Source of the DNA: Sipunculus nudus
Lineage: Eukaryota > Annelida > Sipuncula > Golfingiida > Sipunculidae
Reading direction: 5' to 3'
Assembly: GCA_026874595.1 (NCBI GenBank)
Contig: CM049314.1
Span: forward strand, 66,325,300 to 66,389,299
DNA length: 64,000 bases
A program made the position numbers and the translations under genes. Position 1 is the stretch's first letter. Every line of letters begins with the position of its first letter. The notes under the pieces were generated by a model. The model was not told the origin of the DNA and made no database searches. It was given only the letters and a program-made list of their open reading frames with translations. This document shows, piece by piece, positions 34,880 to 48,700 of this stretch.

Positions 34880-34998
34880 AAAACGTGCCACATCTACGGA
34901 CGGACGGACGGACGGACTGACGGACGGACGGACAGACGGACGGACGACGGACAATGGACCACGACTATAGCTCAGTTGACTTATAGTCAGCTGAGCTA
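34880..34998 (+). repeat. (GACG)n run and terminal hairpin of the GCTCAG family
   Basis: GACGGACGGACGG runs end in a 31-bp near-palindrome, TAGCTCAGTTGACT / AGTCAGCTGAGCTA around three bases (34968-34998), then AAAAAT. Confidence 0.8.
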
Positions 34999-35079
34999 AA
35001 AATTATGGTTCTTCCCCTGTTGGTAGGTGAGCTGTATGTGAAAGATGGAAGGTTTGGGATGAAAATTTTGTCTCAAAGA

Positions 35080-35325
35080 GTTATTTCTGGGGGGTGCAAA
35101 CACACCCCATAACTTCGAGAATATAGGTCGCAGTGACCTAATTTCAGGTTTGCAAGGAGATCTTTTTAAAACCTCTAAGACTGCATAGGGTTCATGGCCC
35201 TAGCCCCTACGGTTACGATTTGTGCCCTGCTAACGGACGGACGGCCGGCCGGACAGACGGAAGGACGCCGGACAAAGACCCATCGCTATAGCCCAGCATG
35301 ACTGAAAGTCAGCTGAGCTAACAAA
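35080..35325 (+). repeat. second adjacent copy of the GCTCAG hairpin-tailed family
   Basis: AATATAGGTCGCAGTGACCT, TTTGTGCCCTGCTAACGGAC, GGACGGCCGGCCGGACAG and the end AGTCAGCTGAGCTA at 35307-35320. The left half of the terminal palindrome is partly decayed. Confidence 0.7.
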
Positions 35326-35379
35326 AACAAACACGCAGTACTGCGCAACTTCACATATCAAGAAATTTTCCAACTGGTG

Positions 35380-35760
35380 ATTTCTTTTTCACGTTTCTTC
35401 TGCTTGTTTGGGAAATTGCGCATGCGCATGATCAGCCCTCTGATCACAGTTTTTTTTTTATGATAAACAGTTACATGGTGACTGTATTTGCTCACTAACA
35501 GAACCATAATAACGCATAATACAGGTAAACTGGAGACATAAAGCCCATGTAACCGGATGGTTTTGCTGGGAAACGTTCGTATTCAGCCAAAATGGGCTAA
35601 TGAAGTGAGATAATTAGATCCGTATTACTGCAAATGCATATGAACCGTTATTAGGCACAATTAATATACCCGATGTGACTAAACAGTTTATGTACATGTA
35701 TCTGAAAACTCTTCTTGAATTTCTGATTGGATTACACAATTTTCATATTTTCTTATGAAA
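35380..35760 (+). repeat. interspersed repeat, uninterrupted copy
   Basis: Shares TTTCACGTTTCTTC, CTCACTAACAGAACCAT, AACTGGAGACATAAAGCCCA and other words with 44520-45350, where a MITE interrupts it. Confidence 0.65.
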
Positions 35761-35813
35761 GAATCACACTATAAAAATGTTTTGAGCCTTTTTGCAGTTC
35801 ATATCAGTAACAG

Positions 35814-36793
35814 CTATTTCTCGAATCCGACTACGATATCGAATTTGATTATTTCCTCTTTGTTCTGACCTGGGGAGTAGGCGACGCACTGATATTGATC
35901 GGCGTGCTCGTCACCGGAAGCATTGAGAAAAGTGACCACGACTTCCGGTACCCCACCTTTGGCGACGTTAATGTGACGACGGACAAGGGTATTGTCCGTG
36001 GGCCGCAGCACCGTATCCGGATTTCGCTTTTTAACCGACATCTGAACTTGAGGATAACCGTAACCGAGACAACGGATGCATGAGTCTTGGCCCTTTGTTA
36101 GCTGCACCACGCGGACATCGTTCGAGACGTTCACATTGTTTTCGCAAGAAACAAGTCCGACTTTTGGTACCACCCAGCGAAGACGCTCATTTACGGGTGT
36201 GTTGAGCGGGGTTCCTTGCAGAGCAACCGTGGTCACGTACATCTCTTCGTCCCCGCGCTTGAGCTTGCAAACAATGAACCCTACGGATTTGTGGTCCGCG
36301 TTTAGTACCTGTAACGTGGTCTTGTAGTGGGAGGTGTTGGACTTATCCGTTGTAATTTCCGGGGTAATTTTGATCCGTTGGTCGTTGTACCCGTTCGTGT
36401 TTCCCACGTCCAAGTTGAACACAGGGGTGAACGATTCAAACATCTTGGTGTCGTTTTTGACAAAGTGACCATGGGCCAATGAAAGTTCTGGTAGTCCCTC
36501 TTTGCTGTCTGACTCAATCAGCGCATTACACGTGTAGCAAAACGGGTCGTTCAGGCGGAAGAATATCTGGTCACGTGGTACCTTCTCCCAGCGCGTCCCG
36601 TTCAGGGTTTCCCATTTGTTGGTCAGTTTCTGTACCTGCGTGTGCAGCGTGTAGGCGATAGTGGTCCCCTTTATCTCGAATGACGTCACGAACTCCATCT
36701 CGCTGGACATGTTAGCTTTCTTTGGGTTAATTATAAGCGTGGTCCCGTAAACGTTGAAGCAAGCCAGGGCAGAAGTCCGATACCCAGAGAGAG
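35814..36793 (-). CDS. exon 4 (terminal) of the Ig-domain gene
   Basis: The acceptor TTTTGCAG lies at the end of an (ATT)n tract. The exon opens (C)CTCTCTCTGGG, reads PLSGYRTSALACFNVYG, and carries the whole Ig domain. GC content and codon use contrast sharply with the surroundings, supporting real coding sequence. Confidence 0.85.
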
Positions 36794-36799
36794 CTGCAA

Positions 36800-36831
<32 letters not shown>

Positions 36832-37412
36832 TAATAATAACAATAATAATAATAATAATAATAACTCGAAATTTGCACATTGAGACAGCTCATAACCCTC
36901 ATATGGCATTGTGAGAAATGCAGCATTTTTCCATTAAAAAATTCCTTGATCCAGATTGGATCCGGGTCACCCCTAAAATTCATTCAATTGTTCCTTGTAT
37001 CATTGCCCAGCCATCCTGGAAATTTCTTCAAAATCCGATAAAACCTTTGTGAGTAATGCTGACAAACAAACACACAGACAAACAAACCAACGGCATCAAA
37101 AACAATATCCTCGCCGCTTGGCGGATATAATAATAATTCTAAAATATAAAAGTGTGCAATGGACATAAAAAAGGCTTGGTTACCAGGCACTTTATTTCAG
37201 AAAGAAGTGTGCGAGGGCATTTTTTTTACATTTTTTTAGCTCAGCTGACTAGGGGTCACTTGAGCAATAGTGATTAGTCTTTGTCCGTCGTCCGTCTGTC
37301 TGTCTGTCTGTCTGTCCGTTCGTCTGTCCGTTAACCAGGCATAAATCGTAACCGCTGGATTTAGAATGTTCTTACTTGATATTAAGGGAGGTCCATGAAA
37401 AATCTCCTTGAA

Positions 37413-37447
<35 letters not shown>

Positions 37448-37699
37448 CGGGATACATACGTGCTACTTGTAACATATTGGGTATTTCGGCGTCGGGGAGA
37501 TTTCGGCTGGCCTTCCTGAACCAGGTGACCTTGACCTTCTCACTGGTTTTGTAGATGACAGTGATCCGCGTCAGCGCCCCCTTGCTGTTCCTGTAGGGAA
37601 CTCGGCGTAGGAAAGTCAGATGGGGAGGCATCTTGTCACCAGGCTGCATTAAATGTTATATTATAAATGAATATTATACACACACACGCATATATATAT

Positions 37700-37745
<46 letters not shown>

Positions 37746-38123
37746 CCATGGTTAAAATCTTAAAAATGTATTATCATAGGGGCAACGTATACCCAAGTTG
37801 GAGTAGACGATTATACATAACATATAATAATTTTATCTTAAAGGACGTTTTCTTATTCATTTCACTTCTCGGTATTGGCTTTCGTTATTAGCAGGGACAC
37901 TATTTATTCAATGTTGATCCGTTCGTGTCGTCCAGGAATCGTTTGATCTTCATAAATACAGCGGAACCTCGAAATCACGATCACCCAAAAGACCTCTATA
38001 TGAAGTGGTCGTACTTTCGAGGAGGTGGTCTGAGTTTCGTCTGATATGGAGAGAAAACACATTTTGAGACCGTGAAGAAGTTGTCGTTATTGTGAGGTGG
38101 CTGTTTGGCGAGGTTTTACCCAG

Positions 38124-38198
<75 letters not shown>

Positions 38199-39728
38199 GT
38201 GTTACCCTCCGATGTAAAGTGCTCTATGGCCTACAGACTAGGCCAGAGCGGTATAACTCTGGAGAAAAACAACACTGTAAATTCACTACAGTCTGTTTCA
38301 CGGGATGCGACCCGATCATCAGGTGAATGTTGTTAGAATGAAGCTAACGGCGTGGTTTGAAAAGCCGAGACTTTACAAGATTACGAGATTATGCTTTGTG
38401 CGTATTGGGGGGAATATTTAATGACTGACACTGATCCTATTGTCCTCGGGGGCACAATAGGATTGGGCGGGGTACACGTGCGATACTGGAACATAACAGG
38501 GCACAGAGGTTTATTGTGGTTTTAATGTTTATAATTAATACAAAGATATTTTACCAGGAAGCCCATTTGCAAGTAAGCTGATATTTAATAGGGTCCTGGA
38601 TACAGTAACATTTCAGTAGTATACACATATGATATAAATATACAATACACATATACTATGAAAATATACAATTCAAAAGGCAAATATACAATATAAAAAG
38701 GCATATAAAAGGCAAATGTACTATACTCATACCAAGTGGTGCCGGTCACCCAGCTGAAGGTGGTGAAGCCCCTTAGACCAGGATAAAGTAGGACTTTCCT
38801 GTCATCCAATGGACCCCACGAGCCAGCAGTGGGAGAGCAGCCACCTGAACAGATGAGTCTGCCCAGCGGATCCTCGTGGTGGGGGTAGGGGGAGATGAGC
38901 GGGCACATAGAAATTAGTATGAATGCTAGATTTTAAAACATTTCAGAGTGAATTTGTTTTGGTGGCGGCACTTAGAGAGAATTTCAGCTCTTGAGTTCAA
39001 CAATGATCCAGGGGGGGGGGGGGGCGGGGGGAGGGCGTTGCTATAAGTAGCTTTTCAGACAAGCAGAGATCACATTTCCTTGTCCCACAGGAGTAAGGTG
39101 CTGCCTTGGCAGATATTTCCCAGGAGAGCTTGTAATTGATATTGTTGTCTTTTAGTGACCAAATGTGTTTAGACAGTTCAGTATTTTTAGCGTGGGATCT
39201 GTTACGAAAGGATTGCTTGTGATTATTGTATCTTGTCTTGAAATCACCTTCAGTACACCCTATGTAGTGTTTCTCGTCATTGTCTGTTTTTACTGTTGCC
39301 TTATAGACAATGCATTTCAGCTGACACTGACCATTCATAGGACATTCGTCTTTTTTACTGCAGTTACATTGTTTTTGAGGTACAGCATTGTCAGTATTTA
39401 AAACCTTCATATTATGTTTGCTGATCAGGTTAGACATGTTGGGTAGACAGCTATAGCTGATTTTCAAATTGTTCCTGTTGAATAACCTGTGGTACCTGTG
39501 ATGTTTAGGGAAGTGTTTGTCAACTAGTTTCATGAATTGTCTGCCAATGTTGGTTTTTACATGACGGCTGTAGGGTGGATTGAACCATATTATTTTCCTT
39601 TTCCTGTTTCGTTTGCTTTTCACTGTAGGTTCAACATATTTTAAGCTTTCTGAGAACCCGCTTTTCGCTAAAGCTTTGTCATCCATGGGTTTGGCTTTCA
39701 TAAATAGCTCTTCATTGCAGGAGTTGTC

Positions 39729-39787
<59 letters not shown>

Positions 39788-42700
39788 TTATGGTTATTAA
39801 TTAGCTGCATAAAAAACACACTAGTGGCCCTTCTGGTCTGAGATAATAAGTCTTAATTAATTTATATTGAAAATTGAGCCGTCGATGATTCATACTTTAT
39901 GTTGAATTAAACATGGCTGGTCTTATTATTAATGTACAGACTCCACATGTACATTATGTGTCGCTCCCTTCTCTACAAAATTATAAATCAATTTAGCTGA
40001 AGTATCTACCAACACATAAAACAGGCATCGGTCTGTGCTTTTGGGATCAATCCAGCTTTTGCACCATGATTTACACCATGCATACCCTCAAAGTGACACA
40101 TAAAACTGTTTTTTTTACGTAAACTGTGATTTTTTACTCGAGTCCGGACTTGGATTCGATGGTCTTGGAATCAGACTAACACTTTTACTCGGAAACGGAG
40201 TTCAAACCTAGAGGAATCATGCCCAGAGTATTATCTAGTCTACTAGAAGCTTAGCTGTTACACCAAAGGTTGGGAATCAAATTTTGAAAGCATGCCTCAA
40301 AACCACCATGTGAGCAATGGACAGAATATTTAAAACACAAGTAGATATTGACCAACGGGACTATTGTGATTTTTTATGTTGGTCCATATGGGTAACTACC
40401 TCCTGAATGTCCAAACAAGCCGGGCCTCTAGCTTTATGTATACAGCAATAAAGTAAAGAAGCGTGAACTAACATAAAAAAAATGTTCGTCTAAATTTCAG
40501 ATTGTTTTTATTTTTAAATGAATAAATGTTTTATTGGACCCGGCCTTGACTTGGACTATGTTTCTAAACGACACGAGTTAGAAAAAGTTGGACTTGGAGT
40601 CGAACCTCAAGGACTCTGACCTGGACTCAACTAGCCAGGAATCGGACTTGCACTCGTATGGCCTCGTGTACTTCACTGTTCATAAACATATTCGTTTGAA
40701 AATGACGCTTTTGTCACCGGGCACGTAATGCATGACCCATAATTCTGTTCGAGAACACCGACTGCCACTATGTACAAAGAGACACCATGTTGATTCCGTT
40801 ATAAAACATCTGCAGCTGACTGAAATAAATTAAAAGCTGCACCAAATGCTCTATATAATTCTGTATCTCTCAGAAATATGACACATGAATTCATGATTCA
40901 CTCTTTGTCTGTTAAATATTACATCACATGAGTATGGACAGCTTTACTTGTACATTACAGCTTGTAACCAACTTGACTCTGACTTGGCCAATGTTTTCCG
41001 CGATTTGTTACGATATAACATCGGTAACTAAATCGGGATTGATCAGGAATTATCGTGAGAATAAACGAGAAGTGGAAACAAATCACGGAGACACTGGGAT
41101 TTGTTTTAATAAATGTTAAACATTTTAGGAATTATTGGTTTTCTATCACTATTGGTGATATCGGGAAAACTTCGGGTAACATCGGGGCATATCTGCCATT
41201 AAATCGGTAAACTTCGGTAGACTTCCTTTAACATCGTGAGTACACGGAAATGCCACGATTTGATCTCGATATTCGCAGACCTCGATAGATGTGTCCCGAT
41301 GTTAGGCCGTGGTGTTCACAGGTCTCCGATTTTGTTACCAGGGTACATCACCTCATGGTTTTCTTTTAACGTCATTGGTGTGAATGGCCGCCATCGGAAC
41401 ATCCAATCGGGTCAATATTTTAAACGCAAGCTGTGCTTTGACAGATTCTGACCGGAAAAGGGTAACGCTATATAGGACTAGTTCCAGCCTTATGTTGAGT
41501 AACTAAATGCAGCACTGGATCAAAGGAAACCGGACCAAGTGCCAGCGGCGTCAATATAGGGGGAAGGGGGTATATCCCCCCCCCCCCACACACACACAAA
41601 TTTTTAAGCGGGGGGGGGGGGGGGGCTGTGGTCAATGTAATCATCCACCCTGCTATTCAGAGAATAATATTTATATTTTGGAAATGAAATATATTGATAA
41701 TTAGAATAACAGACTTTGGTTCAATTGATGCGTTTACTTTGAAATATTATATATTTAAACCTGGTTTATAATTTACCTGTATATAATGGAAATATAATAC
41801 AATATAATAACTTATTTTCTGAAATCTTACTCTAAATTGTAATATATATATATATATATATATATTATAAAATTATATGTGTGTCTGTGAGTGTTTATAA
41901 AAAAAAGTTATTTCGACTTTGATTACCCTCCTTCGCCTGTGAGTCATCCCTTGATTATAAATTGATGACACTGCCAATTATCCTTGACATCCATATTTTA
42001 TGGCACCAGTTAATGACATCGTTCTCTACTTGATCTGCTCAATGAAAGGAGCTGCATATTACTAAAATATCAGCTTTGATAAAAGGCTTGTAACATTTGA
42101 TATGCTTACAAAGGACAGTTGTAAATCGCTTGCTTTACATGATTAATACTAACTGGGCTTGATAGTGTTCACCCCTGTTCATGCATGTTTGCGTGTTTGT
42201 TTGGTTGTTTACAAGAAAATCTAAAACAATATTGATGGATTCTCATGAAATTGTCAGAGCATTTCCGGAAATGACTGATGAAAAATCGATTAGATTTTTT
42301 ATGTGTGTATCAAGCACATGATCCGGATTCAGGAATGTCATCAATGTATAATCACAAATCACTCACAACAGTCACTGCGGCACGAATGAACCTGGGAACA
42401 GGGGCTAAAAAAGTGAATGCAAGCACGATTGTAGGAGCATCCCACGGTAGGGACCCCCACATGGCGGAGGCTTGCATTTCTTAGTTTCTTAGATATCATA
42501 CATGCAGTTTTCTGTCTTCACAGGGTCTGCTGACTCAAACATTATAAAGCCCTGGGCTGCATCCCGCACAGCAGATCTGCTTATCCAGTGTATTTTGTGG
42601 GTCCAGTGCATGGTAGGAAATAAATCTCTACCCACAAAACGGTAATCTAGTGGGTATAGGCCCACGACTCGTCGTATACAGCTTCAATGCTTAGGAAACC

Positions 42701-45700
42701 ATAAAATTAAACCTCCTCTAGGACGGGGAGGTATATAAGCGTTGATCAGTATATTTCTATATTCATATTCATGTTTGGGTATTTTTTGTTGTTGGTTACC
42801 CCCCCCCCCCCCTCCCCCAAGTGCAACACCATCGATTTCATTTTTTTGTTCCGTTATTGTCTGTTTGCGCTATATCTTTCATATGGCTAATTTGGCAGAA
42901 ATTTGAACAAAATATTAGTCCTGTGTCACAGTTTTACAGTTGATATTTATTTCTGACCTTGATCTTATTCCCAAGGTCGCATCATCCATAACCGATCCCA
43001 GATTATCGCCAAGCGGCCGGGGGGGGGGGGGGGGGGGGGGCACTAATCACTTATTGCATACATCTAGTTTATTACAGGGGCGTCAATATAGGGGGACGGG
43101 TTATAAAATACCCCCCCCCCTCCACACACACACACTATTTGGCAAATGGGAGTGTAGGATGATCAATGTTATCAATGAAAATAAGATGTACAAACTGGAA
43201 ATAAGATATATGAATAATTAGTTTGATAAACTTTGGTTCAATTTCTGCCTTTCTGTTTGATGGACTAGCATTAACAGTCTGGTTATAGATTATTTTAATG
43301 AGCTCAGCCATAAATTATACACATGACATACACACATACATAAATGTATATATTGCCTATATGATATAAATGCGTTACCCGGTACTACCTGAAAATGAGA
43401 TAGTACATACAGTTAAACATCGAAATTACAGACCATCAATTTGACCTCGATAAATTGGTCACATTTTCGAGGTGGACGTCTAGGCGAGTTGCCGTAGGCC
43501 TATAGAGAACAAAATATACATCCAGGCCGTGAACAAGTGGTCGTGATTTTGAGGTGGTCGCTAAACAGAGGTGGTCGTTACGCGATGTTTTGTTGTATAT
43601 GTATAGGGTTAGGTATACATTTTTACCTGTGAGCATCCTGGATCGGTTTTGGTGCTTGACGCCGCAGACAAAGTCACCGCCAGAAACAGAACTGAAATAT
43701 GAAGTAGAAACTCAGCTGATGACCATGTCCGGAAAAAGTTTTTTCTGAGGGGTAACAGAGCGACCAGAGAGGGTATAGACAGAGATTTTACAATTAATAT
43801 TTATTATGCCCGACGACGGTGGCATTCAACCGTTGTCACGCTACCCCTATTTTGCCTAGCCACGGAAATCCCCGTCACAATGTATCCTAATATAGACAAA
43901 TAACGACGCCGAGAGACGACGGACCTGAAAAAAATATGTCAATATCGAGAGGGGGGTTGGTGGTTGGAGACACATTATAAACACACCAGGTTTCAGGACA
44001 CTAAGTGAAAGCCTAGTTACGGAAATGGCACTAATGATGTTATTTGGCGGTATCAAAAAAAGGACAAATGCAAACCCTGCAAATTATAAAAAAAAAATCG
44101 TAAAAAAATTGAAAAAAAATTACAGGTGGCGCCACCAGTCTATAGAAACTGATGAAGAATCCCAAGGTAAAAAATCATGCACAGAATCATGGTGATCAAT
44201 GTATAAGTATTTCAGATACTGGAGCTTTGGTATCAAATTTTTGGTTATTCTGGGAGGTACTTGTGAGCCACATAGCTCGGAGGATATGGGTAACAGAGAC
44301 TTTATTTCAGGTTTTTAAAGAGACTTTTCATGGGCCCTTGCATATCATGTTAGAATATCCTAGGTCTAGTGGTTAAGACATATGCCCTCTTAACAAACGA
44401 CCGCATCTTTCAGGAACTCAAAACTGGAGAAAAGATGCGAAAAAATCGAAAAATACTGGTGGCGCCACCAGTGTGCAGGAACTGATGGAACACCCCATGA
44501 TCCAAACACTTCACAAATCAAGTTTTTTTTCAAGCTTCTCTTGGTATTTATTCTTTCATGTTTCTTCTCTTTTTTGTATAAATTTCACGTGTGCGCGACC
44601 AAGATCTTTCCTCTGGTCAAGCGGTTTGTAATGGTGAACAGACACACCTGGACTTTTTTACTCACACACAGAACCATGACAACGTATTAAACCGTAGACT
44701 GGTACCCTGCTCTATTATGGCCCTCAGCCAAGCATAGAGACAGGCGTACAGCGCCATCTTCAGTACTCCCAGTTGCAACTCCTGACTTACCTATAGACTG
44801 GTTCCTACTTCAGTATGCACGCTCATACCGGTTATCATGGACGTTCACGTGATCCTGGTTGATTATCCGCGAAGATTTCTTATAAAATAACTTTCTTTAG
44901 TTATTTCTAGTTTTCAAATATTGAAAAATGAGTTGTTGCACCAAAATTGAATGATGGTTGCATAGATAATACGTTATACTAAATCTTTGATTTTCCACTG
45001 TACATAGCAGTGATTAATTATTAATATCTATTAATCTAATCATTGATGTCACATTTAATATACAGCCAACTTTTGGTAACTTCTTTGAGCAAACGAAATG
45101 CTTATTTTTATCATATATAATATATACTGAAGTTGGTTCCAGTCTGCCAAGAGTACTTAAGATGGCGTTGTACGCCCGTCTCTATGATTGGCCCAGAGCA
45201 GCGGTGCCATGATAGAGCGGGGTACCAGTCTAAATAAACCGGTGAACAGGAGATATAAAGCCCATGTGCAGGCATGGATTGCTGGACAACTTTCAGCTAC
45301 CCACTAAACATATCAATAGCTGTATATGCATTAAATATTTCAGACGATCTACTACACTGTGCGTTATGTCATAAATCTAGTTTTTAGACGGATCAATTTA
45401 GAATATTAGAAACTTGCCCCACAAATATCCATTCCAAAACACTAACAATCAGGCTGTTGGTAGCTGTATCTCTTGCCCGAACCTTTTCACCCAAAAAGTT
45501 GTTTCAATTTACATAGGCAATATTTTTTTCTTCTTTTTATCATTATGACAGGCTCACTATTATAACATTATACGCTGCCAACAGAATTTAATCACCTGTC
45601 TGAAAATGAAAGTTCTGTTTATAACTGGCAGACAACGACTTGATATATTTCGCTTTCTTGAAATATTTAAGAAGCCTAGACACAAAAACAATAATATAAT

Positions 45701-48700
45701 CGAATCGCATTTAAATATATAGTATATATAAATAAATAAATATATATATGTTCGTTTCAACGGTGTTCAAGCTGTTTGCAAGGAGGTGGAGAACACACAT
45801 TATTTAACATATAAATTTTGCTTATATATTTATCAGTTGGCTTGTTGTGTAGTCTGTGAATCAGATCCGTAAGATTTTTTTGTCCCTCATACGAGTTAAT
45901 ATGTCGTACATACGAGATAGTATGTCGTACGTACGAGATAGTATGTCGTACGTTCGTGATAGTATTTCGTACGTACGACATAAATAATTTATTTTTCTTT
46001 TACAAGGTGCCAGTAATACGCTTCCGTAATAAACAGAACAGGTTTCGGGAAACAATAGTGGAAAACACACCTAAGGGATTGATCCTGCTAAAATTTGCAT
46101 TAATTATTGAGAATATGAAGCTTTTTAATTATTATATTTAATTATTCAGGAGTGCACAAACAGGCACTAACAAAATCCTAGGTCGCGATGACCTTTTTTT
46201 CAGGTTTCCGAGAAGATTGATTAAGTACTTTCATGTATGTGAAGTAAGAAGTTTCTCGGTTCATCTTTTACAATTTGTGCCCTGTTAAGGGACAACCAGA
46301 CGGACAAAGAGTGATCGCAATAGATCACTTGCAGTCAGCTGAGCTACAAATTAAGTATGGTGCTCCCCTTCACATTTTGCATGATGCAGTGGCATATGTT
46401 AAAGCAGGTGGCTAGTGGGCCATCAAGCTCAGCTGAATTTGACAGATGACGCATGCATGTATAATTGATGTTATGAAATTAGTTTGATAAGAAACCTTGA
46501 AGAATGGACGGAATGACTTCTAGAGTTCTAAAATCATGTTCTTTCACATAGCTTGCAGAATATAGGTCACAGCGACATTATTTCAGGTTTCTAAGGAATT
46601 TTTACGGGAACCTCCCTGACAGGGGCGTCAATATAGGGGGAGGGCCAATGTAATCACCCCCACCCCCCCACTTTTCGGAGAATAATATTTTAATATTGCA
46701 AATAAAATATATTCATAAATAGAATAAAAAACCTTGAATCCATTTACTAAAAAATGTTATATCTTAACCTTGCTTAGAATTCACAAAATAACTTATTTTC
46801 TATTATAATATTATAATAATTTGATATATAATTAAGTATATATTTAAATAAGTATAAATATATAAATATATATATAATAATTGTATATATATAAATATAT
46901 ATATATATAGTTGAATATGTCACTCAGAGACGCTGAAAAAGTAATATATTATATGTGTGTGTGTGTGTATACACACACACACACACACACACACACAAAG
47001 TCATCCCCCCTCACCCTGGAAGAAAAATTGATGCCACTGCTCCCTGAACTTTTATAAAAAAAGAAGTTTCTTAGTTAAACTGTAACCAGTCATACTCATC
47101 TGTCATTTAGGGTGCTAATATCATTATCTTTGACGTAAAAAATAGGCTATCATGACATAATATCAGGTTACCAAGGAGATTTGCCGAGGACCTCCCTGGT
47201 TGTACATGTGGACGCTTTGGGGCCTATAACCGTTATGGTTTGTGCCCTTTTAACGGCCGGTCTGCTTTATTTAAAGGTTTAAAAAATAGAGAAAATGCGT
47301 AAAAGTTAGAAAAAAATACAGTTTGCACCAACATCCTTCAGAAACTGATGAAACACGCAAAGTGTCGAAGTGCCCTTATTTTAGGTATCCCAGGAGATTT
47401 TGATGAACCTCCATTGGTATTTAGTAGTTTCTAGGTCCAGCGGTTGTGATTTGTGCCATGTTAACGGACAACCGGACAGACGAACGACGGAAAAAGTGTC
47501 ATTGCTTTAACTCAGATGTCTTTCAGTCAGCTTAGCTAACAATTTCTTTAGCTTGTATAATATGGTATGATTCGATGAATATATTTCAGTGCTGAGCTGA
47601 AACGGTAACTTGGTCAGTTTTTTTTTAATTTTCAAGAAATTCAGATGACGTTTACAAGTACAACAAAAGGTATATGTATAAAAAATTGACAGAAAGAATT
47701 TTCAGAGGAATCAATTGACAAGTCGCATAAGCATATGATGTGTTGCTTAAATTTCACTTAGCAAAATGAAAAATAAGGTCATACAAAGGCCATACAAATA
47801 GTAACCCGTTTAACTTTATTTTACCACTGAAAATTCAAACTATGATACATTTTTTAAATGTCTAGAAAGCTAGGAATATTATAATACAGTTCCTTGAAAC
47901 AAGTGACCGATGGGTCATGACGCTAAGCTGAAAACATACTTGACAGCTCCAAAACACTAATTAAACGCATAAAATATGAAACAATATAGATGGCTCAACT
48001 AGTCTTGTTTTCCTCATTGAACTATCCAAGACTCCTTAGCATACTAAGTTTCAGGACAATTCATGGAACCACATGGGAGAAAATGACCAATATTACTGTA
48101 TTTTGTCAATCCAGTAAATACAGGTAAAACTGCTAGAAATACAGATGGCACCACTAGCCCTGTTCAGTATATAAATCTCTCATGATCAAGAAACGTTCTG
48201 CTTTCGGAACTATGCATGTACCTATAGCTGTATACCTGATGCAAGTGCTGCAATTGGCCTATTTTAAAATATACTATTGAATTGCGTGAAAAAAATGGGG
48301 CTTCACATATCCCATATCAACAGTAAATTTGGCCATGGTCAATTGCATGGCAATCCATGCATCATATATTGAAATGTTGGTATTGCTGTGTGAAATTTCA
48401 CTAAAATAGGGCAAATTCTAGCGAAATGTAACAGTGTACATGATATTCTGAGGAAACAGAAAGGCCGATTCTGTTGATACTTTAACCAGTGATAGTGTAA
48501 ATCAGGTAAATTACAATATAACATTTGTAAAGGAACTTAGAAATCTAAGGAAAATTTGACTTTCAGGGTGGTCAAATTCGTCATTTTCCCCTGTAGCTTG
48601 CAAAATATAGGTCACCGTGACCTACATTCGGGTTGCAAAGGTAATGTTCAAGTTCGCAGGACCTTCCTGGATTTTATTTTATTAGAAGTTTCTGGGACAC

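Larger units (their letters stand above)
38205..39730 (-). mobile_element. 5'-truncated Penelope-like retroelement fragment
   Basis: On the minus strand it reads: end of the ORF (zinc-finger-like Cys cluster and GIY-YIG domain), a long 3' untranslated part with a hairpin, and a terminal region holding a hammerhead ribozyme. AT microsatellites sit on both sides. No reverse-transcriptase part is present, so it is a dead 3' fragment in intron 2 of the Ig gene, in the same orientation as that gene. Confidence 0.8.

Noticed and set aside
38585-38908. A 107-codon minus frame with a good GTATGAG donor, at first taken as an exon of the Ig gene
   Set aside because: It lies inside the Penelope-like fragment, between the end of its ORF and its ribozyme. 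Its donor phase does not fit exon 3 of the Ig gene, whereas 43627-43691 does.
39010-39036. A natural proline-rich C-terminus (PSPRPPPPLDHC) of the GIY-YIG protein
   Set aside because: The usual Penelope-like ending is present just beyond in another frame, so the proline tail is a frameshift product of the C run.
45757-46070. Minus-strand frames with SYVRHTI heptapeptide repeats
   Set aside because: Explained entirely by the 21-bp minisatellite.
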